From Cryptomeria japonica (lineage: Eukaryota; Streptophyta; Pinopsida; Cupressales; Cupressaceae): a DNA stretch of 64,000 nucleotides. Below are positions 22,208 through 34,629 of the stretch, one piece after another. The stretch spans positions 370,141,667 to 370,205,666 of the forward strand of contig NC_081415.1 of the NCBI RefSeq assembly GCF_030272615.1, in the 5' to 3' direction. Numbering within the stretch: the stretch's first letter is position 1; each line of letters begins with the position of its first letter. The position numbers were made by a program, and so were the translations under genes. The notes under the pieces were generated by a model. The model saw only the letters and a program-made list of their open reading frames with translations, was not told the origin of the DNA and did no database searches.

Positions 22208-23297
22208 TGATGGACTTGAAAAGTACTGAGAGGGGGGGGGGGTGAATCAGTGGCACCAAAAATAAAACTACTTCAAACACTAACTGATAGATGAACTTTA
22301 CAAAACTTTTAAACATAATGCATGTGATCCAAAATGATATAACAACATCCACAAAAAGTAAAACATCCACCATAACACAAGTATTTGTACGTGGAAAACC
22401 CAAATATGTAAAAACCATGGTGAGATGGAACTCAAAAGTTAACTATCTGCAATAATAGATAACTGACCGGTTAAGGTCTACAAAGTTCCCTGCTAGGAGC
22501 AAATCTTGTTAGAGATCCCAAAGCTTGATTAGAATCTTATACCCTATTAAAGGTAGTACCCTGTTAGGAGTAACCTCAGTGGAGGATTTATAAATTGAAG
22601 CTTGTTAGAGCTTACCTGGTTAAGAGATTTGATTCTTTTGTAATTGTTAGAAAACAACAAGATTGGTTTGATCTATCTGAGTAGCACAATACTTTCTTGA
22701 TCAGATCCTTCTAAACATATTCAAGACTGCTCTTCTGCATACTCTGCAACTTAACTCTTTTGACTTTCACACACAACATAACACTTTCACTTATATCAAA
22801 TAATTCATTGTGATGTCAATATATAGACATTATGATTTCATGTCGGCCTTAAGAAATCATAACACAATTTCCTAGGTACAGTGTATCTGGACAAGTGATC
22901 ATAACTCATCACAAAAATTACCCCCAAAAGTTTTTCGGTGGGATAACTCATCATGATCTGTGGTAACTCATCACAAAATTACCAAATACTGGTTGGAACA
23001 ATTAAATACCGGTTTGAGTAAAACATATGAATCGTTATCCTTGAATCTCCTAACTATAATCTCCTCTTGATCTTCATCTTGATGCTGACTAATGTGTATT
23101 CACTGGTTGTCTTCCGTGCATATACCAGTTGACACAAAGTATCGATTAGAGATACACCTCTTAGTATAACCTCTAGCATAACGGTTGTAGTATAAACAAC
23201 TTGAAGTTACACCGGGAGTTAATATTATCATATGTGTGTGTGTGTGAGTGTTTCATCAATAACATATGATGAATACAGTACAATCATCATGCCAATA
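22208..23297 (-). repeat. 5' LTR of element E
   Basis: About 1.09 kb, from TGATGGACTTG to ATGCCAATA (last CA changed to TA). It differs from the 3' LTR by many substitutions and by a missing stretch near 22575, so the insertion is old. A shorter GT run is at 23233-23246. Confidence 0.85.
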
Positions 23298-23813
23298 TTT
23301 GGGAGCAATAGTTTGATTCTTTAGGCTTGTAGGGCGTGGTCTCTTTAGGATTTTGAAAAGATAGAACCACTACAGGTGAATTTTGAGATTTATCCAGACC
23401 AACCTTAGGTTACTAGATTACAAGTCCCCTTGTAAGTCTATGCTTTGAGTGAGTGTTGTAATCAAACTATACTTGAGGGGTTTTTGAGGTTGAATCCTCA
23501 TTAGCGAACACCGCCTCCTCTCCTTCCATCCATGAAAAGAGTTCATGATCATGAGCGATCTCTAATTCATGCTCTAAGGACATGCCTTGCATTTGTGAAG
23601 TGAGTAAAACATTATCCATTATAGGGGATGAGTAAGGATAAACTCCTATATTTGGTGTATTTCCTTGACTACATTGCTCTACCATCTTTTGTTACAGGTT
23701 ATCTAATGGGCAATTCCAGGGCATATGTGCTTCATTGCAAGGCAAGCACCTGACATTCACATCATTGGCAAGGTTGTTCTACCTTGCCACAAACTCTCTA
23801 TTTTGATTAGGAG
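23298..23813 (-). pseudogene. Gag-like scrap with one zinc-knuckle-like motif
   Basis: Read on the - strand, 23790-23700 gives CLPCNEAHMPWNC, a C-x2-C-x3-H-x4-C pattern one residue shorter than a standard knuckle. After a stop comes an acidic open stretch (23685-23467) beginning MVEQCSQGN. The source element is not identified. The right end is cut by a putative LTR start at 23814. Confidence 0.45.
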
Positions 23814-26571
23814 TGTAGCATCCTAAAATTTCACCCCTTTCAATTTTGATTGCATTTGGGGCCCTCACCTTAGGAACCTCCTCCCCATGCTTCATCAAAA
23901 CCTGTTTATGATGGGATGGGGTTTGGGATAGACTAGCCTAGTCTATGCTCCTGGATCCTTCCCTGGGATCACTTGGTGTTCTCTCCACACCCTAGGGTCT
24001 CTAGGAATTCCCTTCTGCTTGAGGAATTCCCCGACCTTGCCCAATCCACCCACCAATGAGTTGCTTTGCTGCTCCTAAGGTCTCACCTACTCATGAGACT
24101 CAAAACCCCTTACTTTGGCTAATAAGGGCTAATCTTGTTCCACACCTTCCAGGGTCTTAGCAAGGTTGTTTCAGGTCTATTTCATGGTCTATCAACCCAT
24201 TTATGAGCCCCCAAGAGGTTTCAATATTCTAACCCCTTACCGATTTCACAAATGTGGGTTTTTGCCTTCAGAAAGGCCTACAAGGATTAGGACCAATTAG
24301 GCCTCATAACCAGTCTTCTAGGGCTCCCTCTCACAAACGATGAACAAACAACCCTAACTCCCAAAATGGACTACCATTCAATTGGCAAGGGCTCAAGGAT
24401 TTTCTAGGTTTTTGGCCTCCAAGTGGCCGTATAGTGCCTAGGGCGAATTTTGGGGTTTTTAAGGGTTTTGTGAGGGTTTCTAGGGTCTGCCTGGGTCATA
24501 GTGAGTACTTTGAGTTTTAGCCACCTTTTCTGGATTGGTGGAGGCTCCTCCTTCACACCAATGATGCTTCAAACACTCCTCTGCACTTCCTCCAATGGAT
24601 GTACTCTCCTCTATCCAACCTTGCTCTCCAAGACCTCTGCAATTCAACCTCTCCTAACCGGGTACTGTCCAATCTCGCCTAGGAGTAGGTCTTTGCTTGG
24701 CCTTCCTACATTTTCAAGGGCCCTGCTTGTTTTGTAGTATGGTACAAGGTCTTCACTCTCATTCCCCATGGTTTCATGGTGGTTCAATTATGGGGAATGG
24801 AGTTAAGACTTCATTTACACAATCCTGTCCAAAACTGGACACTAAGAAGACAATTTACAAACTATTTACAAACAAACTCAATCTGCAAGTAAAAACCTAA
24901 ACTAATTGCTTGAAATGAAAATATTTACACCATGACAAACATTCCACATAGATTCAGACATTTCTCAATCCATTAACTTGCTTGTTTTCTTCATTCACAC
25001 TGACTGGTAATAGTTTCATAGTCTCAGTCTGATCTTTTTACTAGGGTCGTACAATGTCTGACATCCAACCCTTTCATTTAGGGTTTGCAAGTACTTATAC
25101 TACCTATACCTTAGTCTGTGTGCCCAAACTAGGGTTTTCCATGTTAACCTAAAGAATTTGACATTAGTCATGCAACTTTTAAAAGTTGTCATGCAACTTT
25201 TGAGCAACTTTCCCAATGTTGCTTTTTATGACTCCTAGACCCACATTGGGCCAACCTAAGGACACCACCATGTTATAAAGGACCCCTAAACACTTCAAGG
25301 ACACACATACCCTTCATTTTCAAGAAAATCACAATCTTGACTCATGACCCCGAAGATCTCCACTAGGACCTAGTCTAGCACACATGAGCTCATGGCTCTT
25401 ATTCATGTACAATGGCTTCTAAAGAAGAATATCACCAACGAAACAAAGAAAGAGAAGGAGTTTGGCAGGGTACTCCTGCACCATTTTATGCCTCCCCCAT
25501 GTAACCAAGCTTCATCTTTTCACTTTTCTCCTTACATATCCCCTTGTTCCTGGTCCAAATTGCGGTAGGACTAGAGCGCCATGCCCTGGTCCTCCCTAAT
25601 TGGGGCCCATTTTGGCCCCTAGGCCCTATCCCAAATTTGAGCAAGAAGTTAATTCCTCATGTCGGCCTATGTTGGAAAATTGATAAGTTTGACAATAGGA
25701 AAGTGTATCAGGAGGTCTTCCCCTATCATTTTGATATACAAGCATAAGAAGACATTCACATACAATCATAAGGCAAAAATAGGAGAAGACAATGCAACTA
25801 AATTCAAGCATTCTTCATCAAGCATTCCTCAAGGCTGCATATTATTTATTCATCAATTATGGAGCATTATTACATCATTTATTTACAAGCATGTGTGTGT
25901 GTGTGTGTTAGGGTTTTGTCACGTTCATGCCATTTCATACAACATATGTGATTACATCTAAGAATCAAAGCATCATCATCTATTGCAGATATGAAGGTAT
26001 ACCTTTCTATCATTTATTTCAAGAATTTGTAGTATTTCATTCAAGGTTGATTCCAAACCGAGGTTTGACTTAGGCAAACCCCTATTCCCAACCCCTTTCT
26101 CCTTCTTTCTGTGTGTAGGAAATAGGTGCGCAACTGTACCTTTGGAATTGAGCTTTATTTACAGAGACGAAAAAACCCTTTTCAACACGCGAAAAGTTCA
26201 GAGGACCAAGAGGGTGGGCGTCTTGGTCTAAGCACGTGATCCCTGCTACTTCTGGCATATTTTATAGAGAAGCTCTGAATCATTTCATACTTCTCAGATC
26301 CAGGTGCATGATGAAATCCCAAATCTATAGCTCACCGTTTCCACTTATTTTGTCTTCAATTTCAATACTTTACTTATTCAATTTACAAAAGAGGGTCAAA
26401 CACATTTCAAACACAATCAATCTACTTAGTATTCAGTCCTTGTATCATTTAGGATTGGATCTAGTGGATTCATCCCCTCTTTTACATGTAAAGTAGTCCA
26501 AGTGAAAATCGGCTTAGTGATTTCCCCTTTCCATGTGGTGAATTTACTAAGCTCGAATTTTCCACTTTACA
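23814..26571 (+). repeat. Putative long LTR (element H, 5' LTR)
   Basis: It starts TGTAGCATCCTAAAAT and ends CACTTTACA, followed at once by a primer-site-like TGGTGAACCC. A TATA-like TATTTTATAGAG is near 26258. If one LTR, it is 2.76 kb, with no second copy here to prove its borders. It contains no credible gene. A GT run lies near 25892-25908. Confidence 0.5.
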
Positions 26572-26574
26572 TTT

Positions 26575-26590
26575 TGGTGAACCCAACTCC
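26575..26590 (+). other. Putative primer binding site (element H)
   Basis: TGGTGAACCCAACTCC begins three bases after the proposed LTR end. I cannot name the tRNA. Confidence 0.45.
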
Positions 26591-26599
26591 TTACACCAT

Positions 26600-27560
26600 T
26601 AATTATGATTTTTATTTTCAGATCTGAGTGTATGCAATTTAAAATTCAATTTTTTATTTACAATTTTGATATCCTTGCAAATTTTAAAAATTTAGAGGTT
26701 AATTTCACTAAAACCCTAATTTTTAAATTCAAAATTGAGTTTGTGATTTGTATAATTTGGACTAATTATTTCAGGTCTGAGCATTCATTCAATTTGCAAA
26801 TTCAAATATTCATCTACAAGTCAAATTTCACAATTTAATTTAAAAATTAAGTGGTTAATTTCAATAACCCTAATGTTTTAATTTTTTTTTAAGTTTAAAA
26901 ATTGAGCTTGTGGGTTGTTTAAATTTTGAATTTTCCCTCCTCAATTTTGTTTCTAAGTCAAAATCAAAATTACACTCTTAGATCTATTTTCAATTTAAAT
27001 TTTAAAATTAAGTGGTTAATTCAAAGGACCCTAATTTTTAAATTTACAAATCTTAGATCTATTTTCAAATTTACATTTTAAAATTAAGTGGTTCTTTGAT
27101 CCAAATTTTGAATTTAATTCTCTTGTGGACAATTTCAAATTTAAATTTTAAAAATTAAGAGGCTAATTAAAAGAGCCCTAATTTTTAAAATTAAATTAAT
27201 TCTTTCAATTCTCAAATTTCAACATTTCAAATTTAAATTTTAAAATTAAGAGGTTATTTAACAAAGCCCTAATTTTGAAATTAAATTTTTATTGGATAAA
27301 TTCAAATTTTCTAGTGGGTAATTCTAAATTTAAATTAAGAGGTTATTTTCAAGGCCCTAATTATAAATTTAAATTTCCTAGGAGCTTGCATAATTTTTCA
27401 AAAATTGAATAATCATTTTTCTAAAATTTTGAATTATTCAAATTCCAATTTAAATCTTAACTTTCAAATTCTCATTTTTCATCAATTTACATAAATTAAG
27501 TGGTTTTAAAAATCCTAATTTATTTCAAATAATTTTGGACTTAAATTTTAAAATTCATCA
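26600..27560. repeat. AT-rich irregular tandem repeat field
   Basis: Seven phrases close to CCCTAATTTTTAAATT recur near 26715, 26867, 27028, 27176, 27267, 27353 and 27512, each after variants of AAAATTAAGTGGTTAATT. Steps are roughly 85-160 bases. It lies in the leader position of element H. No gene. Confidence 0.6.
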
Positions 27561-27848
27561 TGGCAATTAATGGACTTGATCTATTTGCTATTTCACATAT
27601 GATTACATTCCTTTTTATGTACATTTATTATAATCATGTGCTAGATAATGGCTTCTTTTACGTACATTTATTATAATCATGTGTTGGATAATGGCTTCTT
27701 TCACTTCATGTTACTTATTTTCATTCATAACAATTGGACATACTGTGTTTTTAAACTTTCAAAATTCATTCCTTTCAATCAATTAGATCTCAAAGCTTGC
27801 ATTTATCATATACGTTGTGTTATGATGATGTTTTTGGGCAAATGAATT

Positions 27849-28957
27849 TCATACGTAGATCACCTCAAAGCTTGTGTAGATCCTCATTCTAAAAATGATA
27901 ATAAAAAACCTAATACTTGTACCTCTCCTAGGGCATCTAATGAGAATGAATAACAAGCTAATTCTCTTAACAATGATCTCTCTAATAGAAAGAAAGCATT
28001 GAAGAGCAACATGGCCCCATCTTCTTCTCACACACATACCGCTGCGCAAGGGGGGGAAGATTGAAATATTGGTGTTTCCATCTCTATAGATCCTCCTTAT
28101 TCTCCAAGAGCTCATCGCAAACATCAAAACATTTGTAGAGAAGGAAATGTCATGTATTTGATTCATGATCTCTCTCCCCATATAATATTAAGTAAATATG
28201 AGGCCTTAGATGATAAGGATCTCTCTTCTATGAAAGAATGTATGAATGATGAAAGAAAGGAAAATCCTCCTCCACAAGATTTTCCTTCTTCATATACTAA
28301 TCCTTTCATTCCATCTAAACATCCTTACACTATGAACTCTAAAGAAATTTATTATAATGTACCCCACCTTATCAATCAAAAGACTCTTATAGGAGTGGCT
28401 ATAACATAATATCAAAACAAGGTTTTAGAGGGCAAGAACTTGGGAAATGTCACCAAATAATTTGAGTCCCTATAAACCCTCCTACACAAGTTACCACAAA
28501 AGGCCTAGGAAATAGTAATAAATCTCCTATCGATGATCCCCTTAAGATTCAAGACTTCAAAGATAATCTTGCAAGACAAAATATGCATCAAGAACCTAAA
28601 AGGGTTTCCTCTTCAAAGACTCCTTTTTTTTCATTTCATCAAACTCGTGATCATAATGTTAGTGATTATCTAGTTTTCCAAGAAGGCATACACAATTTAA
28701 CCAATAATGGAACTATCAAACTCATTGAAGTCAATCCTTCTTCTTCTAATAACAACTCTTGTCCTCAATCTCAAAAGCATAAGCCTATACTCATTAATGA
28801 TCAAGAAAAATTAGCAACTAGAATCTTTTGGAAATTAAAGTATGATAAGAATGTTGTCTTTCCTTTTGTGAAGCTTAGCAATAAACACAAAGAAGAAAAA
28901 TTGAAATGGATATTGTCTTTTTCACCATGGTTGTTCTCATTCTCTTGGAAAGTGTAA
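27849..28957 (+). pseudogene. Decayed unrecognised coding remnant (element H internal)
   Basis: Two open stretches, 28152-28409 and 28583-28957, are in different frames with stops between. The text has codon-like composition (ALDDKDLSSMKE, then WKLKYDKNVVFPF) but no domain I can name. It lies downstream of a leader, where gag would be expected. The following 28958-29290 holds nothing I recognise. Confidence 0.35.
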
Positions 28958-29289
28958 AGAATTAAAGGAGTTTGTTCAATAATAATACAATCGTGCTCAT
29001 ATATGTCTTTCAATAGATCTTGCTCTCTTTCTAGGTGAAAAGGTAGTGCCTTAGCACTCCTCTCACCTCATGTTGCTCCTCACCTTATGACATAAGAAAT
29101 TAACTTAATTGGGGTCTCTTTGTCATTAGAGGTGGTTCTTTTTCAACTTCAAACATCTTGGGGTAGAAACATGCTTCTCTTTTATCTCTATCCAATCTCT
29201 TATCTTTTCACCATTTCCTTTTATGGATTGCATTATTCATAAAGAGATGTTCTTTCTTGCATGGAATTATCCTTCATATGAGCACTATT

Positions 29290-30187
29290 GTAAATTGACA
29301 CTCATTGGATTCATTTTTTTGTCATTGAGGGCAACATGATATGATGGAAGTCATAAACTGGCACTAGGAAGCATATACCGACAGATACTGACTTTGGAGC
29401 ATTCAGGGCTACACCGACACCGACACTGGTACCAACATCAATACCTCTTTGGAAGCCGACATCAAGGAGGATTTACTTTTAATTATTATTATTAAGGCCA
29501 ACATTTTTTTAAATGTATTGTATGCCAACATAAGGCATATCATTTGTAATAGGTATATAGGTCAATTTGCTAGGTTATTTTAGCAAGTGATGTGATATAT
29601 GAAATGTGTGGATATAGGAGAATATAGCATAACTGTATGATGCGAAATATATGTATGGAGATCATTTGATGCAAATTCTATATCATGAAATGATTTGTAG
29701 ATAGCTTGGAAAGAATTCTCGGAGGAGAAGAGATACCGGTAGCAGTTCAGAGTTTATGAACCGATACAAAGAAGAACTAGAACTAGAACTCTATTTGGCA
29801 TAGCATATGCATTCTTGAGTTCATTTTCAGTAATTTACTTTGGCAAAAAGTTGGTAGTCAGTGAGGCTCTTTAGTGATGAGAAGTATGCTCTAGGAAGTG
29901 TGCCTTCCTGCAAGTGCAAGCCCCTATTATATGTAATATATTTTCATATGGCCAGTGAACTGATATTGTGGGTCACAAATCCCACCATGGTTTTTCTTCA
30001 TTGAGGTTTTCCACATATAAATTATGTGTGTTATGGTGTTCATTTATGTGGATGGTTTATTTTCTTCTTGTTATATGTTTGTATTTGTTTACCAATATAT
30101 ATATGCATGGTATAGAAAGTTAAGAAACTATTCATTCTGATAGAAAACTGATTCACCCCCCCTCTCATTGTTCTTGAATCCCAAAAA
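29290..30187 (+). repeat. 5' LTR of element F
   Basis: The 3' half aligns with the copia LTR at 8781-9997: shared CCCACCATGGTTTTTC and the terminal GATTCACCCCCCCTCTCA (30150-30168). The start is uncertain by about 50 bases (29240-29310). TATATAGG near 29560 is TATA-like. Confidence 0.65.
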
Positions 30188-30188
30188 T

Positions 30189-30200
30189 TGGTATTAGAGC
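30189..30200 (+). other. Primer binding site of element F
   Basis: TGGTATTAGAGC is one base from the usual initiator-Met form TGGTATCAGAGC and follows the LTR end. Confidence 0.8.
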
Positions 30201-30260
30201 TTGGTACCTCGGAAGAAGTTTAACAACTTGAGGAAGATCCTGAAACTGAAATCTTTGAAC

Positions 30261-31361
30261 ATGGCTATGGAGAAGCAACTTGAGATGGATCTTGAGGATT
30301 ATGATGCTGAAAGGATGAAGAACTTGAAATTGCAAGAAGAATTGAATTCTGCAAATGAATTCATTCTTATCTTGCAAGAAAGGTTATCATATTCTCAAGC
30401 CAAAAGAAAGGAACTTTTGCAACAACTGGATGATGAGGAGAAGAATGCTCATAAGGAAAAATGTCAGAAACTAACTCAAGCAAACATGCTCATGAAGAAT
30501 GAAATGCAAGATCTGACTATGAGGTTATCAAAAGATATTGAGGATGGAAAGAAGAAAGAAGATAATCTTGTTATATCTTTGAAGAACAAATCTGATGAAA
30601 GTGGCAGATTGACTCATGAGAATAATTTGTTGAGAACTAATTTGGCATAGTCCCAGAACAATGAATAAGAACTTGAAAGACAAGTAACCACTTTGAGAGA
30701 TGATCTGACTACTGCAAGTGAGTATAAAGAAAAATTTAGGATCAGTGCTGCATAGTTGGATGACTTATTGAAAAGACAAAGACAGATTGATGATTCTAGA
30801 GGACTTGGATTTGTACAAGGTGAATGCTTTGGTACTGTAAATGAAGATCAGACAACTGGTATGCAGAACTCATCAGAACAAAGGAAATTGGTAAAGCAAT
30901 ATAATGCTTATAAATTCAGTGGTAGATGTTTTATTTGCAATAAATTTGGGCATATGGCTAAGCAATTTAGAAATAAGGCAAATCAAAACTACAATTCTGT
31001 TCCTGGTCAATGCACAAATTGCAATAAATATGGTCATAGATCAGAAGATTGCAAAATGAATGTTAAATGTCATGCATCTGGAAAGTTTGGACATTTTTTT
31101 AATCATTGTAGGTCAAAAAAAAATACCGGATATGTCAAAGCAATTCAGAAGAACAATGTTACATGTTATACATACAACAAAATAGGTCATATTGCTAAGT
31201 ATTGTAGAATCAAGACTCAACCGGTTAATAATGATAAAGATAATGAGAAAGGAAAGCAAGAGGTAGATGAAATACAACAAGATCACACCAAGAGATGGGT
31301 TAGAAAATATGAAGAATCAAGTGGAGATGGATCTATACTGGGAACTCCATTGGTAGAATAG
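30261..31361 (+). pseudogene. Gag-like protein with coiled coil and zinc knuckles (element F)
   Basis: From MAMEKQLEMDL the first 130 codons are strongly heptad-like and charged. Stops fall near 30648, 30666 and 30753. Then come RGLGFVQGE and a chain of knuckles: CFICNKFGHMAKQF (last Cys lost), CTNCNKYGHRSEDC, CHASGKFGHFFNHC and CYTYNKIGHIAKYC (second Cys lost). Layout equals the E gag gene. Confidence 0.8.
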
Positions 31362-31729
31362 AGTATTCCTCCACCGGTAGGAAATTCCACTAGTAACTGA
31401 GACATAAGCCTTAGGGGTTGGCAAAGTCATTGCTAAATTTTTCATATTACCCCAGAAGAGATTTGGAGAATTGTGTTCATCATCGATGAAGGTTCACCTA
31501 GCACATAACTATGAAACCGACATCCGTAGGGTTGTTGGTGATGCATTTATTACAAAAAATTAGAGTTTATTCTCTGATAAAAGAGGGTAAGTGAATTCAT
31601 TTTCAGTCACCAAGAATTCAAACATTCAGAGAAAAGTAAAGGCGAGTCAAGAGTGAGAAGAAGCATTGTGAAAAGATTTCAAGCAATTATCAACCTTCCA
31701 TAGTCACTCACTTTCAGGTATTTTTTGAC

Positions 31730-33390
31730 ATGGCATCTGGATCTTCAGCTCCTACTTTTATTGAAAATACCACCATTGTCAAAGTCAAGGATATGTTAAG
31801 GCCAGTATTTAAGGAGGTTCCCGAAATTGCTAAAAATGAAGACTATGTGGGAGCATTTTCTAGGGTTCCTGACGGTGTAATGTATGTTGAAGATGCGAGG
31901 GAATACATTCATTGCACCCTTGAGGATTTGGGCACTGAAGACATCAAAAGCATGTATCAATCCCTGATACTAGGAGACTCTGAAACCATCAAACTGGAAT
32001 TCAAAGCAATTAAGGATCTAGGGTTAACCGGTATTCTGTACATACCAAAATTCAAAGATGAGGTGATTAGATACATTCTGAGCAGGGTTCACAATAAATT
32101 TATTTGGCTAGATAGGCCTTACATTATCACGAAGGAGGCAATTCAAGCTATCATTGGCTTACCCAGGGTCAGACAAGAACCTGGCAAGAAAATTTCCAAC
32201 ACAGAGGTCAAAAAACTCACCGGTGCTACACCTGATAGCAGATCAATGAGGATAAGCACAATCACCAACACAAATATAAAGTTTGCAAGTATGATCATAG
32301 GTTACAAGGTAACTTAATCCAACCAATTGAATTCTGTTTCTAGTTCATGCATTCATGTTGCATATCATATGCTAAGGAATAATGTGAAATATGATTTATG
32401 TGAGTGGATGAGGAGTGAGTTGACATTAAACCTTGGAAAGATCAAAGGAATCAAGAAAGGCACCTTTAGATATGGAAACTTGATTGTTTGTTTAATGCTT
32501 TACTTCCTAAATGAGCTACCCATTATAGGGAAGAAGCATTGGGATCATGACGTATCAGTAGGTATGCAGATCAAGGAAGCTATCACCGGTCTTGGCATCA
32601 ACAAAGATGATAAAATTTAGGGGTATTTTAAGACTTTTCAAGAAAACTTGAGGAAAAGGGAGAGTATTTCAAAGAAAATTGTGGAGATGAACTCCACTCA
32701 TATCTATTTCATGGTAAAAACTAATGAAACTCTTATGGAAGCAGTTGAACCTAGGAAAATCTGGGTTACTAATCTTGGATATGAGGTGGATGATAGCATT
32801 TTTGAACTCTATGCAAAGATGTTGTTAGATGTCCCATTAGATGAAAAGATAGAACATTTTAGTACAATAGGATAGAAGGCTCTTGAAGTGAAAACTAGTT
32901 TTAACAGGAAGAGAAGAGAAAAGAAAATAGAAAAGATGTCTACATATGTACAAGATGTTCTTTATAAGATAGACACTCAACTGGGTTCCAAATCAAAACA
33001 GGCAGCTAAACCGGCAGAGGTTGGTATTGCAGAATTGAAGAAGCCACAAGTTTACATTTCCCCTATAACTTTTGACTCTGATACTGAGGATATTGAACCT
33101 CTGGATTTCAGAAGGGTACAAAGGAAGAATGTGGTAAAACCATTGGTAGAGCAGAAGAAGGCAAATCCTAGGAGTAGACTTGTTAGAAAGGCAACTATGC
33201 CTACTGCACCTCCACCACAGGAATGGAAGCCTATGCAGAAGAGGAAACCAGTCACACCAGCAACCAAAAGAAAAAAGTAGAAGGGTGATGATACTGGAAC
33301 CGGTAAGACCACAATGACTTGTGCTGAGCTTATTGATGAATTACAAAAGATGGAATATTGAAAAATATATCTAAGTATTATGAAGATTTA
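31730..33390 (+). pseudogene. Second gene of element F, unknown function
   Basis: Unrecognised protein starting MASGSSAPTF. An open run of 195 codons (31730-32317) contains CTLEDLG, WLDRPYIITKEAIQAI and IGYKV. After stops it continues at 32327-32620 (YDLCEWMRSELTLNLG, RYGNLIVCLMLYF), 32648-32875 and 32888-33280, a Lys/Pro-rich stretch. The order of similar blocks equals that of the E gene. WLDRPYIITKEAIQAIIGLP recalls short motifs in plant transposon-associated proteins of unknown role, but I cannot assign a family. Confidence 0.62.
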
Positions 33391-33556
33391 GAAGAGAATG
33401 AGTGAAGTGAATTAGAAGAGGCTATTTTGTTGTATATAGACATCTATAAGAAATCCTTAATTGAAATTTTGAAGGAGATACCTTTATCCTTATATAATAA
33501 ACTTGAGGCTAGGAGACTTGACGTTGTCAAGAGAGATAGGGAAATCAAAGAAGTAG

Positions 33557-34629
33557 TGTTGATGACTGTTTTGACACACCCACCAACAATCAAGTAGCCA
33601 ATGTGAACACTCACCACCTCTCCTAAAAAAGAAATGAGTTTGGGAAAACTCACTACTCCAAGGTCTCTATAGTTAGGTCTCAACGGTGATGGGCAGCCCA
33701 ATGGTTGATATGGTTGTACCTATCAAGGGGCCTGCTGGTAAGACTAGATCTCGTTGATTATGAATAACTACACTTCCTTCCTTTTTTTGTATTTTTATGG
33801 TTTAATATTCTCTAGGAAATAAAATGCAAAGTGTAAAGGGGAACAAGAAAATAACAATTAAAACCAATAATAATAACTGAATGAACTACTCAATTTGTTC
33901 CTTGCAATCCAATAAATTATCAAATATTATCCAAGTTAGTCTTCAACAACGGACCTCCAAGAAACCTACAAAATCAATTGCATAGATTTATGGAAACAAA
34001 ATAATCAACAATATGGCTTATCACAATAATTCTCATACATCACTGGTGTGCGCAATATGATTCACAAAATGATAAACAAAAAGATTTAAACCACGTTACT
34101 AACTCCAAATAATAGATGTTACTAGATTACAAAGAACAATTTGGTAGAACATAGACGTAGATCAGGAAATCCACAAGTTGCTTCTTATATTGATCGCAAT
34201 GAATGTATAACAAAAATAACTCAAACTTAATATGCAAAATATTCTAAAATCTCTAAGTGGGCCACAAATCATCAAATTGAGGACCCTTACAAATGAATCC
34301 AACTTCTCAATTTATAGAAGTTCTTTGCCCTACTATCTAGGAAATAACCCTACCCTAAATTAGGAACTGAAACTAGGAGTCACAGTTAACTTGCAAGTTT
34401 CTGCCTTGAAACTCCATCTTACAACTACGAAATGAGGACTGCATGAGCACTATGAAGACCCTGCTAGGTGAGCCACATTTTCGTAATCATGCATAATTTC
34501 TCTCAAAATTGGAACTTGAGTAGGAGCTGTAGCTAAAAATACAAGATTAAGGATTTATGAAAAATCTTTGCCATCTTTAGCAATTATGTGCTTATCCCTT
34601 ATTTCTTGGTAAAATCTCTATATTTATCA
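33557..34629 (-). repeat. 3' LTR of element G (C/G family)
   Basis: On the + strand it begins TGTTGATGACTG and its reverse matches 59551-60625 over the whole length. In element sense it starts TGATAAATATAG and ends CATCAACA. The start is not certain: no polypurine tract abuts it, and a purine-rich stretch lies about 80 bases upstream. Confidence 0.75.

Larger units (their letters stand above)
15882..23297 (-). mobile_element. Non-autonomous Ty1/copia-type element E
   Basis: It has both LTRs (22208-23297 as 5', 15882-17014 as 3'), an initiator-Met primer site, a copia polypurine tract, a gag-like gene with zinc knuckles and a long second gene of unknown function. No protease, integrase, RT or RNase H is visible in 5.2 kb of internal sequence. 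It must depend on an autonomous relative. F is a second member in the opposite orientation. I see no matching target-site duplication. Confidence 0.82.
29290..33556 (+). mobile_element. Non-autonomous Ty1/copia-type element F
   Basis: 5' LTR, degenerate initiator-Met primer site, gag-like gene with zinc knuckles and an unknown second gene; no pol. The 3' LTR is missing because the LTR of element G starts at 33557. Gene order and protein blocks match element E on the other strand. Confidence 0.78.

Noticed and set aside
22089-22418. Open frame across the 5' LTR and gag start of E (- strand)
   Set aside because: It crosses the LTR end and primer site; the similar frame at 15818-16093 is also within LTR copies. 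Chance opening in noncoding repeat DNA.
24501-26496. Several + strand frames of 60-100 codons within the putative H LTR
   Set aside because: No domains or shared blocks; consistent with chance frames in an LTR.
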